Shown: positions 17,688 to 25,622, counted from the first letter of the stretch. The stretch: DNA of 64,000 nt from Collinsella sp. AF33-16 (GCF_003475325.1 NZ_QRQC01000007.1:34560-98559); one strand, 5' to 3'. The notes: a model not told the origin generated them from the letters alone. Program-made: numbers and translations.

Positions 17688-17844
17688 CCACAAAACGGGC
17701 CTATCTACTACGTTTAATTGGACACCCTCAACCATGCCGGGAAAACGAAAAATAAAACCGCAGGTAGAAGGCCTGTCGATTTTCGAAAAAGGCGGTCATG
17801 GTTGGCCCCATCGAGTTAAACGTAGTAGATGGCCCCTTTTCGTG
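17688..17844. repeat. Long nested palindrome with TCTACTACGTTTAA arms
   Basis: The outer arms pair CCACAAAACGGGCC (17688-17701) through ATCTACTACGTTTAA with TTAAACGTAGTAGAT and GGCCCCTTTTCGTGG ending at 17844, with a few mismatches. A second helix pairs CAACCATG (17729-17736) with CATGGTTG (17797-17804). The middle is an A-rich loop. No second copy is in the window. Confidence 0.8.
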
Positions 17845-17897
17845 GCGCGCGGTCAGCTCAATGCTAATCTCCGTGCCGGAACTGACCCAGTTGTTTG

Positions 17898-17968
17898 TAA
17901 GTTGCGGTGATATACGGACTGTTTGGCGCTTTGGAGCTTCAAAACAGTCCCTATCTCACCGCAACTTA
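17898..17968. repeat. AGTTGCGGTGA palindrome, copy 1
   Basis: TAAGTTGCGGTGA at 17898 pairs with TCACCGCAACTTA ending at 17968; an inner stem GGACTGTTT pairs with AAACAGTCC. The outer 11-12 bp are shared with copies at 19137-19203 and 26563-26629, while the inner stem differs. Confidence 0.85.
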
Positions 17969-18011
17969 GGAGAAGGGCGGGGGTGGTTGGGTGCTGGTGG
18001 GTCGGAGCGTG

Positions 18012-18950
18012 TTAGGCCTGTTGGCGGTGCTTCCATTGTTTGCGGCACCAGCGCATGAGCGCTTTGATGACGGGAATCGTGATGAGGATGATCCATGCAG
18101 GATGGGGCTGTCCCAAACAGAGCCACATGTAGAGGAACCAAGCGATGGCGGCTGCCGGGTAGATGACCTCGATCAGCTTAGATAAGTGGCGTTGGTCGAT
18201 AAAGTCGCCAAGCGCGTAATAGACGGGAATCAGAAAGACGAGGAAGAGTCCCGTAGCCCATGTGCCGTAGACAATGCCGAGCACCAGATAGGCGAGGGCG
18301 ACAAGCGCAGGGAAGGGGAATTTGTTCCATGCACGTCCGACCTTGGTGTGGAAATGCTTGCCGTGATGGTCGAGCTTGTCGTGTGCTTCCTTCCAGCTGG
18401 AAAACGTCTCGCCGTCGATGGTGACGGTGCCGTCGTCATTGGTATGCACACTATGTCCATCGTCCTCAAGCGTATCGATATGCAATCCGCCTGGCCCCAC
18501 ATGGACCTCTTCACCCTTGCGCTCGTTAGCCACATGGATGCCATTCCAGCCAACATGAACCTCTTCGCCTTTGTTGGGGTCAATAACGTGGATGCCGCGC
18601 GCGAGGGAAATATCGACAAGTGGCTTATCGCTGCAATCAGCGTGTTCAGTAGAAGCCTCAGCCTCCTCAGCCTTATCTGAAGCTTTGGTGCCGGCGTTGC
18701 TGTTCTGCGCCTCATCATCAGCCTGCGAGTCGTCAGTGCTATCCACCGCCTCCCCATACAGCAGCTCATCCAGCGACACGCCATACAGCGCGGCGAGCGC
18801 AATAAGGTTATCGGTATCGGGAGAGGATTCGCTGCGCTCCCATTTACTGACAGCCTGACGACTCACACCCAGCTGGGCGGCAAGCGCCTCCTGAGAAAGC
18901 CCGGCAGCCTTGCGGCGATCGACGAGCCGCTGTGCCATCGCAAGATCCAT
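18012..18950 (-). CDS. XRE-family regulator with C-terminal membrane anchor
   Basis: Protein of 312 residues in three parts. Residues about 5-60 are a helix-turn-helix (LSQEALAAQLGVSRQAVSKWE). Residues about 65-110 are an acidic linker. Residues about 115-170 contain a short repeat, GEEVHVGWNGIHV then GEEVHVGPGGLHI. The C-terminal third has three to four membrane helices starting FPALVALAYLVLGIVYGTW. It may be a regulator held at the membrane, sensing an envelope signal. ATG 18950 has AAAGGA upstream. Target genes are unknown; its own operon is the usual guess. Confidence 0.8.
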   Translation of the reverse strand: MDLAMAQRLVDRRKAAGLSQEALAAQLGVSRQAVSKWERSESSPDTDNLIALAALYGVSLDELLYGEAVDSTDDSQADDEAQNSNAGTKASDKAEEAEASTEHADCSDKPLVDISLARGIHVIDPNKGEEVHVGWNGIHVANERKGEEVHVGPGGLHIDTLEDDGHSVHTNDDGTVTIDGETFSSWKEAHDKLDHHGKHFHTKVGRAWNKFPFPALVALAYLVLGIVYGTWATGLFLVFLIPVYYALGDFIDQRHLSKLIEVIYPAAAIAWFLYMWLCLGQPHPAWIILITIPVIKALMRWCRKQWKHRQQA

Positions 18951-19136
18951 GACAGTTCCTTTCATGTGGTGACCGTAATCGAATGAGCCGAGTATGCCGA
19001 GAACAACCGGTAGCGACCACCATTTCTAGTTAGAATCTGCCCCAACCCTACCGCAACTACCGGTAGCAACCCCTAACGACCAGCCATTTCAGGACAAATG
19101 CCAGTGCAAGTAGCAGCCAAGAGCCCCCACTCAGTA
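18951..19136. other. Leader of the XRE gene; no further feature seen
   Basis: This stretch precedes the AGTTGCGGTGA palindrome. It contains CCGCAACTACCGGTAGCAACC near 19059, a short imperfect palindrome that could be a regulator site, but nothing else I can support. Confidence 0.3.
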
Positions 19137-19203
19137 AGTTGCGGTGGAATAGTTTTTGGATTCAGCCATTTGCGGACTAAGCAGGAACTATTTCACCGCA
19201 ACT
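19137..19203. repeat. AGTTGCGGTGA palindrome, copy 2
   Basis: AGTTGCGGTGGAATAGTT at 19137 pairs with GGAACTATTTCACCGCAACT ending at 19203, with two mismatches. It belongs to the same family as 17898-17968 and 26563-26629. Confidence 0.85.
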
Positions 19204-19264
19204 GAATTTCAGACCAGGCACCCGCAGCAAGAAGACGAATAGCCTCGGCGAGTATGTAAACGCA

Positions 19265-19361
19265 GGGCCCTCCGACCCCGCCCGACGATTTCGATTGGCG
19301 ACCTTTGACGGAGTCAAGGGAGGAGCCAAATCGAAATACGTCGGGCGGGGTCGGAGGGCCC
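19265..19361. repeat. Long palindrome after pfkA
   Basis: GGGCCCTCCGACCCCGCC at 19265 begins an arm of about 35 bp that pairs with the segment ending in GGGCCC at 19356-19361. The tip is CTTTGAC GGA GTCAAGG. It lies 24 bp beyond the pfkA stop on the minus strand and could form the 3' end of that mRNA. Its internal bases match none of the other families here. Confidence 0.85.
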
Positions 19362-19384
19362 GATGGGGTGGATTCCAGCCGAGG

Positions 19385-20464
19385 CTATTCGTCGCCGAAG
19401 CTGATGCCCAACGCCTTGGCCTCGCGCACCAGGTCGCTCTGGGGGTCGACAAACTTGAGCTTGCCGGCGACCTCCTCGAGCGGCATGTGGCACATCTTGC
19501 CGTCACGCAGGGCAATCATGTAGCCAAACTCGCCGCGTAGGCACCCCAGTGCCGCCTCGACGCCGCACTGGGTCGCAAAGATGCGGTCCTGGGCGTCGGG
19601 TTGGCCGCCGCGCTGCGTGTGGCCGGGGATGGCGACGCGGGTCTCGCGACCAGTCTTGGCCTCGATCTCCTTGGCGATGTCGTAGACGATCGACGGACTC
19701 GTGCGCTCGGCGAGCTTTTTCTTGTACTCCTTCTTGGGCAGCGCTGCGTCCTCCTTGGAGATAGCGCCCTCGGCGACGGCCACGATGGTAAAGCGGCTGC
19801 CGGTCTCCATGCGATGCTCGATGGTCTTGATGACGTTGTCCATGTCGTAGGGGATCTCGGGAATCAAGATGACGTCCGCGCCGCCCGCGACGCCGGCATA
19901 CAGCGGAATCCAACCGACCTTGTGGCCCATGATCTCGATGACAAACACGCGGCCGTGACTCGAGGCAGTGGTGTGGATGTCGTCGATGCACTTGGTGGCG
20001 ACGTCGATGGCGCTCGTAAAGCCAAACGTCAACTCGGTGCCCCAGGTGTCGTTATCGATGGTCTTGGGCAGGGCGATAACGTTGAGGCCTTCTTCGCGCA
20101 GGCGGTTGGCGGTCTTGGTGGATCCGTTGCCGCCCAGCATAAACAGGCAGTCGAGCTGCAGTTTATGATAGGTGTGGACCATTGCGGGCACCTTCTCGAC
20201 GCCGTCGGCCTCGGGAATGTCCAGGCGCTTGAACGGCGTGCGGCTCGTGCCCAGGATGGTGCCGCCGCGGGTGAGGATGCCGCTAAAGTCTGCCGGCGTC
20301 ATCACGCGAAAACGGCTGTAGATGAGGCCCTGGTAGCCGTCCTCAAAACCATAGATCTCGATAGGCTCTTCGCTATTGGTCATGAGCGTTTTGACGATGC
20401 CGCGCATGGTGGCATTGAGCGCCTGGCAGTCGCCGCCACTGGTAAGAAGACCGATCCTGAGCAT
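19385..20464 (-). CDS. pfkA: 6-phosphofructokinase
   Basis: Glycolytic kinase of 359 residues. The catalytic PKTIDNDTWGT motif is intact, as are MGHKVGWI and IPGHTQRGG. Two signature sites differ from E. coli PfkA: the first loop reads TSGGDCQALNA and the metal/phosphoryl loop reads GGNGSTKTA, with Asn where the usual GGDGS has Asp. I recall a GGNG variant in other gut Firmicutes-like PFKs, so this is probably a clade feature and not a defect. Whether it uses ATP or pyrophosphate cannot be settled here. GGAAGGAT precedes the ATG. Confidence 0.92.
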   Translation of the reverse strand: MLRIGLLTSGGDCQALNATMRGIVKTLMTNSEEPIEIYGFEDGYQGLIYSRFRVMTPADFSGILTRGGTILGTSRTPFKRLDIPEADGVEKVPAMVHTYHKLQLDCLFMLGGNGSTKTANRLREEGLNVIALPKTIDNDTWGTELTFGFTSAIDVATKCIDDIHTTASSHGRVFVIEIMGHKVGWIPLYAGVAGGADVILIPEIPYDMDNVIKTIEHRMETGSRFTIVAVAEGAISKEDAALPKKEYKKKLAERTSPSIVYDIAKEIEAKTGRETRVAIPGHTQRGGQPDAQDRIFATQCGVEAALGCLRGEFGYMIALRDGKMCHMPLEEVAGKLKFVDPQSDLVREAKALGISFGDE

Positions 20465-20604
20465 GATGAATCCTTCCGGGCAAGTTATAACATGCGCATA
20501 AGTTTACCCCCGCACACTGTTGATGCGGAGGTAAAACGTGTTAGCTCAAATGTATAGAAATGTAAGCAACGTCAGGCGAGCGTAAGGACGACGGTGCCAG
20601 CTCC

Positions 20605-21690
20605 TTACAGCGCGAAGGCGTCGACGTCGCCCCAGTGGCGGCGCAGCGTGATGGCGGCAGCGGGCTCGGTATTGTCAAAGACGACCGACCACTGCGTGTT
20701 GCTGGTGATGTCTTCCGGATTGGGCTCTTGCGCCGCAGCGCGCAGGGCCTTCCAAGCGACTGCCTCGTCTTGGGCACCGACATGGGCGTCGAGGACATCG
20801 GCGATGGCGATGGCGCGTTCCTTGCCATGGCCCAGTTCGCCGTTCTTTTGGTTGGGTAGCACTTCGGCACCATAGCAGGCGTAGAAGTTCGTAACCTGGC
20901 GCACGGGCGTCGCCTTGCATGCGCGGTCGGGGTCGCGCGGATCCCACTCCACCACCCGCGCGTCACCGGCGGCGTCGTTGATAAAGAAGTGGTAATCGCG
21001 TCCTGCCATGGCGTGCATGTCGTAGGCAGAAAGCAGGTCGACGGCCTCCTGCGTGGTAGCCGCGCGGTCGAGCACCAGGCGGATGGCGAGCGAAGTGTTG
21101 ATGACGGGGCGCTGCGTGTCCTGGTCACAGGGTTTGGAATCCAGGGTGAGTACGGCAATGGACACGCCACATTCGTTAACACCATCGAGCTGGGCAAACG
21201 AGCCCATGAGTGCGGCGGCGCGTCCGGCGACGGAGTCAAGCGGAGTGTTATCGCCCAGGTTATTGAGGGCGGCAAACCCGATGGAGGCATAGCCGTCGCG
21301 CGGGTGATTGCGCACCAGCAGCGCTGAGGTGTCGTCCTTAAAGTCGTAATTGCGACCGGTGCGCACGCGGCCTTCGGCATCCACGGCGACAAAAGCGCTG
21401 CAGGCAAACTGGGGCGCCTGGACATGTGCCGGCACGCCGGGGAGCGCCTGCGCCACCACGGCATCGATGTAGGCCTGGTCGTCGCGCACGCCAGCGGCGA
21501 TGATGCGATCAAGATCGTAGTCGTAGACGATGTCGATTACGTACAGGTCATAGCCATCCGCGTAGCCGGTCAAGCGTTTGAGCGACGCGGCGGACTTGAT
21601 TTGCTTGTGATAAACGATACCGGTGGCAGCGGCAAGGCCGACGGCGACTCCCGCGGTACCGCAGGCGATGGCAATGTTACGTGGCTTCAT
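20605..21690 (-). CDS. Linear amide C-N hydrolase, choloylglycine hydrolase-like
   Basis: Protein of 361 residues with an N-terminal membrane or signal segment (IAIACGTAGVAVGLAAATGI). The Ntn-hydrolase core starts at FACSAFVAVD, where the cysteine is the likely nucleophile, followed by GRNYDFKDD and LDGVNECGVSIAVL. Relatives hydrolyse bile-salt, penicillin or acyl-amino-acid amides; the exact substrate is unknown. The long region before the cysteine would have to be removed for an N-terminal nucleophile. It therefore probably acts outside the membrane and not as a typical cytosolic bile-salt hydrolase. GAGGAGC precedes the ATG. Confidence 0.75.
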   Translation of the reverse strand: MKPRNIAIACGTAGVAVGLAAATGIVYHKQIKSAASLKRLTGYADGYDLYVIDIVYDYDLDRIIAAGVRDDQAYIDAVVAQALPGVPAHVQAPQFACSAFVAVDAEGRVRTGRNYDFKDDTSALLVRNHPRDGYASIGFAALNNLGDNTPLDSVAGRAAALMGSFAQLDGVNECGVSIAVLTLDSKPCDQDTQRPVINTSLAIRLVLDRAATTQEAVDLLSAYDMHAMAGRDYHFFINDAAGDARVVEWDPRDPDRACKATPVRQVTNFYACYGAEVLPNQKNGELGHGKERAIAIADVLDAHVGAQDEAVAWKALRAAAQEPNPEDITSNTQWSVVFDNTEPAAAITLRRHWGDVDAFAL

Positions 21691-21851
21691 GACGGCTCCT
21701 CTCGTCCTGTTGGTGCAATTGTCGCAAAAGGAGCGCGGGCATGATGACTCAACTTGGTGAGCGGCGCGGAACTAAGCATGGAATGAAGAGTGCGACGCTG
21801 GCGTGGCGGGGTATGCTGGAGGGGACCATCAACCCAGCGAAAGGGGAGAGC

Positions 21852-23237
21852 ATGACGGATCAGGAAACGCCCGAGCGCGCGCACGTGACGGCCGACGATA
21901 TCGAGGCTGCCAACGACCTTATCGACTTTATCGAGGCATGCCCCAGCATGTTCCATACGGCAGCGACCATTATGGCCGAGCTCGACGAGGCGGGCTTTAC
22001 CTACCTGCCCGAGAATGCGGCGTGGGACATCGAGCCGGGCGGGCGTTATTACACGCAGCGCAACACCTCGAGCGTCGTTGCCTTTAAGGTGGGCGAGGAC
22101 CTGGCCGCGACATGGGGCGAGGACGGCGTTGCCGGCGACTACCATTTTCAGCTCACGGCGTCGCACAGCGATTCGCCGACGTTTAAGGTCAAGGCCGTGC
22201 CCGAGCTCGACGGCGCGGGCAAGACGCTGCGCCTGAACACCGAGGCCTACGGCGGCATGATCGACTACACCTGGTTCGACCGCCCGTTGGCGCTCGCGGG
22301 CCGCGTGTTGGTGCGCGAGGGCGACCGTATTGAGAGCCGCCTGCTCGCCACCGAGCGCGAGGTCGCTATCATTCCGAGCCTTGCCATCCATATGAACCGC
22401 GGCGTTAACGAGGGCTTTGCTCCCAATCGCGCCGTTGATCTGTGCCCGCTCATCAGCGCTGGCGATCTTAAGCAGGGTGACTTTGATGCCCTGATCGCTG
22501 ACGAACTGGATGTTGAGCCTGAGCAGATTCTGGGCCGCGACCTGTTCCTGGTCAACCGACAGGATGCGCGTATTTGGGGCTGGGCCGACGAGTTTATCTC
22601 GACGCCCAAGCTCGACGACCTGGCCTGCGCCTACACCTCGCTGCAGGCATTTTTGGGTGCCGAGAATGCGCACGACGTTTCGGTCTTTTGCTGCTTTGAT
22701 AACGAGGAGGTTGGCTCCGAGACCAAGCAGGGCGCCATGTCGACGTTCTTGGCCGACGCGCTGCGCCGCATCAACGGGTCGCTGGGCTTCGATGACGAGT
22801 CGTACCACCGCACACTTGCCGCTTCGATGCTCGTGAGCTGCGACAACGCGCATGCCGTGCACCCCAACCACGCCGAGAAGTGCGACGCCCGCAACCAGGT
22901 TGTGCTTAACGGCGGCATCGTCATCAAGGAGGCCGCCAACCAGCACTACTGCACCGACGCCTTTAGCCGCGCGGTGTTCCAGGCCATTTGCGATGACGCC
23001 GACGTGCCCACGCAGGCCTTTGCCAACAAGAGCGATATGGCCGGCGGTTCTACCCTGGGCAATCTGTCCAATATGCAGGCGAGCATGCATGCCGTGGACG
23101 TGGGCCTGCCGCAGCTTGCCATGCACTCGAGCTACGAGACCGGCGGCGTGCGCGACGTAATGTACGCCATCCGCGCCCTCACCGCCTTCTACGAGCGTGA
23201 CCTGACCATCAACGGCGCCGAAAGCGTGGAACTCTAA
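21852..23237 (+). CDS. apeB: M18 family aminopeptidase
   Basis: Zinc aminopeptidase of 461 residues that removes N-terminal acidic residues in the cytosol. Metal and catalytic motifs are TASHSDSPTFKV, PKLDDLACAY, CFDNEEVGSETKQGA, MLVSCDNAHAVHPNH and the C-terminal MHSSYETGG. The start at 21852 has AAGGGGAGAG upstream; codons back to 21741 are open but lie in the promoter region shared with the divergent amide hydrolase gene. A terminator follows at 23325-23358. Confidence 0.93.
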   Translation: MTDQETPERAHVTADDIEAANDLIDFIEACPSMFHTAATIMAELDEAGFTYLPENAAWDIEPGGRYYTQRNTSSVVAFKVGEDLAATWGEDGVAGDYHFQLTASHSDSPTFKVKAVPELDGAGKTLRLNTEAYGGMIDYTWFDRPLALAGRVLVREGDRIESRLLATEREVAIIPSLAIHMNRGVNEGFAPNRAVDLCPLISAGDLKQGDFDALIADELDVEPEQILGRDLFLVNRQDARIWGWADEFISTPKLDDLACAYTSLQAFLGAENAHDVSVFCCFDNEEVGSETKQGAMSTFLADALRRINGSLGFDDESYHRTLAASMLVSCDNAHAVHPNHAEKCDARNQVVLNGGIVIKEAANQHYCTDAFSRAVFQAICDDADVPTQAFANKSDMAGGSTLGNLSNMQASMHAVDVGLPQLAMHSSYETGGVRDVMYAIRALTAFYERDLTINGAESVEL

Positions 23238-23276
23238 AACCTGCCAAAAAGGGACAGGTTTATTTTGGCAGGTTTT
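23236..23276. repeat. GGGACAG-core hairpin, copy 4
   Basis: Perfect 14-bp arms AAAACCTGCCAAAA (23236-23249) and TTTTGGCAGGTTTT (23263-23276) enclose AGGGACAGGTTTA. It starts inside the stop codon of the aminopeptidase gene. Confidence 0.9.
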
Positions 23277-23324
23277 ATCTGGGCGAATGCAAAGGGTGAA
23301 ACCGAACTAGATCTGCGATACGTG

Positions 23325-23358
23325 GCCGCCGAGGTGCAGTGCGCCTCGGCGGCTTTTT
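23325..23358 (+). terminator. Terminator after the M18 aminopeptidase
   Basis: GCCGCCGAGG (23325-23334) pairs with CCTCGGCGGC (23344-23353), followed by TTTTT. A standard factor-independent terminator on the plus strand. Confidence 0.9.
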
Positions 23359-23376
23359 GTGTACAGAGTACGGCTA

Positions 23377-23428
23377 ATGCTTATAAATGCTATACATGCT
23401 TTACGTATCTACCATAGAGCTTTATGAT
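23377..23428 (+). promoter_or_regulatory. Promoter and candidate operator of the toxin-antitoxin pair
   Basis: TTTACG (23400-23405) and TATGAT (23423-23428) with a 17-bp spacer make a plausible promoter. Immediately upstream, ATGCT occurs at 23377, 23387 and 23396, about one helical turn apart. Such repeats beside a toxin-antitoxin promoter are a likely autoregulatory operator. Confidence 0.5.
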
Positions 23429-23452
23429 ATTTTGAAGTATTAAGGAGGGGTC

Positions 23453-23833
23453 ATGACCACAACAGCCGCTCAGATCAACGTACGTCTCGATGCCGATCTT
23501 AAAAGGAGTGGGGACGCCGCTCTCTCCAAGGCCGGTATGACGCCGAGCCAAGCGGTGCGAGCGCTCTGGCAGCTTGCAGCATCGCTGGCCGATCGCCCCG
23601 GTGCGCTCGAGGATATCCTGCTGCCCAGTCGTGCCCGGGCGGAACAGCGCGAGCGCGAAAAGGCCGCCAAACGTAAGCTCGAGCTTATGGATCAGGGGTC
23701 GAAGCTGTTCGCTGCCGCTTGCTGTGAGTCGGGAATCGATATGGTCAAGGCTCAGCCATCGGACGACGAAGAGCTCAAACGGAATGCCTATGCGGATCGC
23801 TATGGCGAGGAGATGAGCTGGCTCTATGAGTGA
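23453..23833 (+). CDS. RelB/DinJ-type antitoxin
   Basis: Protein of 126 residues. The N-terminal ribbon-helix-helix reads AQINVRLDADLKRSGDAALSKAGMTPSQAVRALW, the RelB/DinJ pattern. A basic, probably helical stretch (RAEQREREKAAKRKLE) links to a C-terminal part that likely wraps the toxin. TAAGGAGGGG precedes the ATG. Its last 8 bases overlap the PIN gene, so the two are translationally coupled. RelB/DinJ proteins usually partner RelE/YafQ toxins, not PIN nucleases. The C-terminal half is longer than in DinJ, which fits a different partner. Confidence 0.82.
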   Translation: MTTTAAQINVRLDADLKRSGDAALSKAGMTPSQAVRALWQLAASLADRPGALEDILLPSRARAEQREREKAAKRKLELMDQGSKLFAAACCESGIDMVKAQPSDDEELKRNAYADRYGEEMSWLYE

Positions 23834-24317
23834 GACTCCAAAGCGCATCTTGGTTGACACCAACGTGTGGCTCGATTACTTCATTCCCTCACGACGTGGT
23901 CGTTCGGTGGCGATTGAGTTTTTACGCGATGCATGCACGGCGCAGGTTGATTTGCTGTATGCGGCGACATCGTCCAAAGACCTGTTTTATTTGATTTCAA
24001 GCGAACATAAGGCATGGTATCGGCGAGAGCACGGCTCGCTTTCTCAAGATGCTGCCGTGGCGTCGACATCACTTGCATGGGATTGCCTCGACGTGTTGTC
24101 GCAACTTGCCACGTCGGTACCCTGCGACCTGAGTGACATATGGATGGCGAGCAGACAGCGTGAGCTCCATAGCGATTACGAAGACGATTTAATCATTGCG
24201 GCAGCGATACGTGCTCAGGCGGATCTACTGGTCACCAACGATGTCAAACTCTGTTCACACGCACCCGTCGCAGCAATGAGCGTAGAAGACGCAAAGAATT
24301 ACTTAGCAACGCTCTAG
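23826..24317 (+). CDS. PIN-domain ribonuclease toxin
   Basis: VapC-type protein of 163 residues. ILVDTNVWLDYF carries the first acidic residue; HSDYEDDLIIAAAIRAQADLLVTND carries the later acidic residues of the PIN active site. Such toxins cut tRNA or rRNA when freed from their antitoxin. It starts within the antitoxin gene, an 8-bp overlap. Base composition is a little more AT-rich than the flanking genes, which suits a horizontally moving module. Confidence 0.85.
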   Translation: MSETPKRILVDTNVWLDYFIPSRRGRSVAIEFLRDACTAQVDLLYAATSSKDLFYLISSEHKAWYRREHGSLSQDAAVASTSLAWDCLDVLSQLATSVPCDLSDIWMASRQRELHSDYEDDLIIAAAIRAQADLLVTNDVKLCSHAPVAAMSVEDAKNYLATL

Positions 24318-24330
24318 CAATTTGAAGACC

Positions 24331-24412
24331 CTGCAGGTCGAATAAAAGTCAGCGAATGCCCCCAGGCAGGGCCGCGCCAGCCAGTCCCTACAGGTTGAAC
24401 AAAAGTCAGCGA
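24331..24412. repeat. 25-bp direct repeat pair after the toxin gene
   Basis: A 25-bp segment at 24331-24355 recurs at 24388-24412 with three or four differences, a 57-bp period. Both end in AAAAGTCAGCGA. The second copy abuts the palindrome at 24413. Confidence 0.75.
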
Positions 24413-24511
24413 GAGCCCGTCTGGGCGAGCAAGGTGCCTTGAAACAAGGCGGCATTGACCTTCTGGTCATGCCGCCGAAGTTGAAAGGCAGATTGTCGTC
24501 CAGACGGGCTC
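24413..24511. repeat. Nested palindrome after the toxin gene
   Basis: GAGCCCGTCTGG (24413-24424) pairs with CCAGACGGGCTC (24500-24511). Inside, GGCGGCATTGACC (24449-24461) pairs with GGTCATGCCGCC (24466-24477). The layout, outer stem plus inner stem separated by unmatched bases, is like the other long palindromes, but the loop bases differ. Confidence 0.85.
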
Positions 24512-24524
24512 GCAGCGTCGGCTC

Positions 24525-24551
24525 ATTACGCCGTTTGTAAAACGGCGTAAT
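24525..24551 (-). terminator. Hairpin after the 2-hydroxyacid dehydrogenase
   Basis: ATTACGCCGTTT (24525-24536) pairs with AAACGGCGTAAT (24540-24551). It lies 3 bp beyond the stop codon on the minus strand. There is no T-run, so it may protect the mRNA end rather than terminate transcription. Confidence 0.5.
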
Positions 24552-24553
24552 TC

Positions 24554-25489
24554 TTAGTGTTCGATCCAGCAGCGCAGGGTCTCGCCGGCCTGCAGGTGAC
24601 GCAGATTCTCCGCGGCGATGTCGACGACGTTGTTGAGCGTGGCTGCCAGGTGGAACCAGCCGGAGACGTGCGGCGTGATGAGCATGTTGGGCGCATCCCA
24701 CAGGGGGCTTGTCGCGGGCAGCGGTTCGGGGTCGGTGACGTCGACCGCGGCGCCGGCGAGATGTCCCGACTCCAGAACGGCAACCAAGTCATCGGTGACC
24801 ACAAGGTCGCCGCGGCCGCCGTTGGCAAAGAAGGCACCTGGTTTCATCGCGGCAAAGAACTCGGCGTTCGCCAGACCGCGGGTCTCGGGCGTGCTCGGCA
24901 TAAAGGATGCGACGATGTCGGCCTCTGCCAGGCGCTCAGGTAGGGCGTCCATGCCGTCCATGTCCTCAAACACAATGGGGTAGACGAGTGGATGGCGCTT
25001 GATGCCGCGGACGTGCGCGCCCATGCCGCGGCAGAGCGTGGCAAAGTGACCGCCGATATCGCCCGCGCCCAGCACCAGCACGTTGGCGTTTTTGAGCGAG
25101 GTAACTGGCCCCAAATCCTCCCAGCGATGTTCGCGCTGCAAGTCGTGATAGCCGGGCAGGCGCTTCATCATGGAAAGGACCATGGCAAACATGTGCTCGC
25201 TCACGGCCTGGCCGTAGGCGCCCACCGAGCAAGACAGTTTGGCGTCGGCTGGCACGGTGCCGGCGGCAAGGTAGTCGTCATAGCCGGCGGTCTGCAATTG
25301 CAGCAGCTGGAGATGCTCGCATGCCGTGAGCATGTCAGAGTCGATGTTGCCCAAGATCACGTCGGCGTTGGCGACTTGTTCGCGCGTGATAGCGTCGGCG
25401 CTCGTGTAGATAAAGTCCTCGCCCGGAGCGCTCGACTCAAGAATTGCGCGATGGTGGTCGTTGACGGGCAGCAAAACCAAGATGTTCAC
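24554..25489 (-). CDS. D-isomer-specific 2-hydroxyacid dehydrogenase
   Basis: NAD(P)-dependent enzyme of 311 residues. NVLVLGAGDIGGHFATL is the dinucleotide loop; the catalytic Arg, Glu and His lie in NGGRGDLV, DPEPLP and TPHVSGW. The family includes phosphoglycerate, glyoxylate and lactate dehydrogenases; the substrate cannot be assigned. The GTG at 25489 has AAAGGA upstream. The frame is open to 25555, but that part is a GGGACAG hairpin (25509-25543), which argues for the GTG start. Confidence 0.85.
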   Translation of the reverse strand: MNILVLLPVNDHHRAILESSAPGEDFIYTSADAITREQVANADVILGNIDSDMLTACEHLQLLQLQTAGYDDYLAAGTVPADAKLSCSVGAYGQAVSEHMFAMVLSMMKRLPGYHDLQREHRWEDLGPVTSLKNANVLVLGAGDIGGHFATLCRGMGAHVRGIKRHPLVYPIVFEDMDGMDALPERLAEADIVASFMPSTPETRGLANAEFFAAMKPGAFFANGGRGDLVVTDDLVAVLESGHLAGAAVDVTDPEPLPATSPLWDAPNMLITPHVSGWFHLAATLNNVVDIAAENLRHLQAGETLRCWIEH

Positions 25490-25508
25490 AAGTAGTCCTT
25501 TCCGCTTG

Positions 25509-25543
25509 ACCCGCCAAAAAGGGACAGGTTTATTTTGGCGGGT
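25509..25543. repeat. GGGACAG-core hairpin, copy 5 (compensated arms)
   Basis: ACCCGCCAAAA (25509-25519) and TTTTGGCGGGT (25533-25543) flank AGGGACAGGTTTA. Compared with copies 3 and 4, one T-A pair in the stem has become C-G on both arms, so pairing is kept. Confidence 0.9.
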
Positions 25544-25563
25544 TTTATCAGGCAAAACGCTAT

Positions 25564-25613
25564 AAAAACGCCGGGCTTCGCGATGGTTAACATATCCATC
25601 GTGAAGCCCGGCG
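25564..25613 (-). terminator. Terminator after map
   Basis: CGCCGGGCTTC with CGATGG (25569-25586) pairs with CCATCG and GAAGCCCGGCG (25596-25612). On the minus strand five Ts follow (25568-25564). A clear factor-independent terminator for map. Confidence 0.88.
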
Positions 25614-25622
25614 CATCCACGG

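Larger units (their letters stand above)
17563..18011. other. Gene-free region filled with palindromes
   Basis: This 449-bp stretch separates the convergent permease and XRE genes. It holds the two palindromes annotated at 17688-17844 and 17898-17968. I find no convincing coding region: the open frames here overlap the palindromes and have no ribosome-binding sites. Confidence 0.6.

Noticed and set aside
17554..17910. Open frame of 118 codons on the plus strand
   Set aside because: It reads through the arms of a palindrome; its protein has no sensible composition and there is no ribosome-binding site.
21687..23126. Open frame of 479 codons on the minus strand
   Set aside because: Antisense to the M18 aminopeptidase; no motif or start site.
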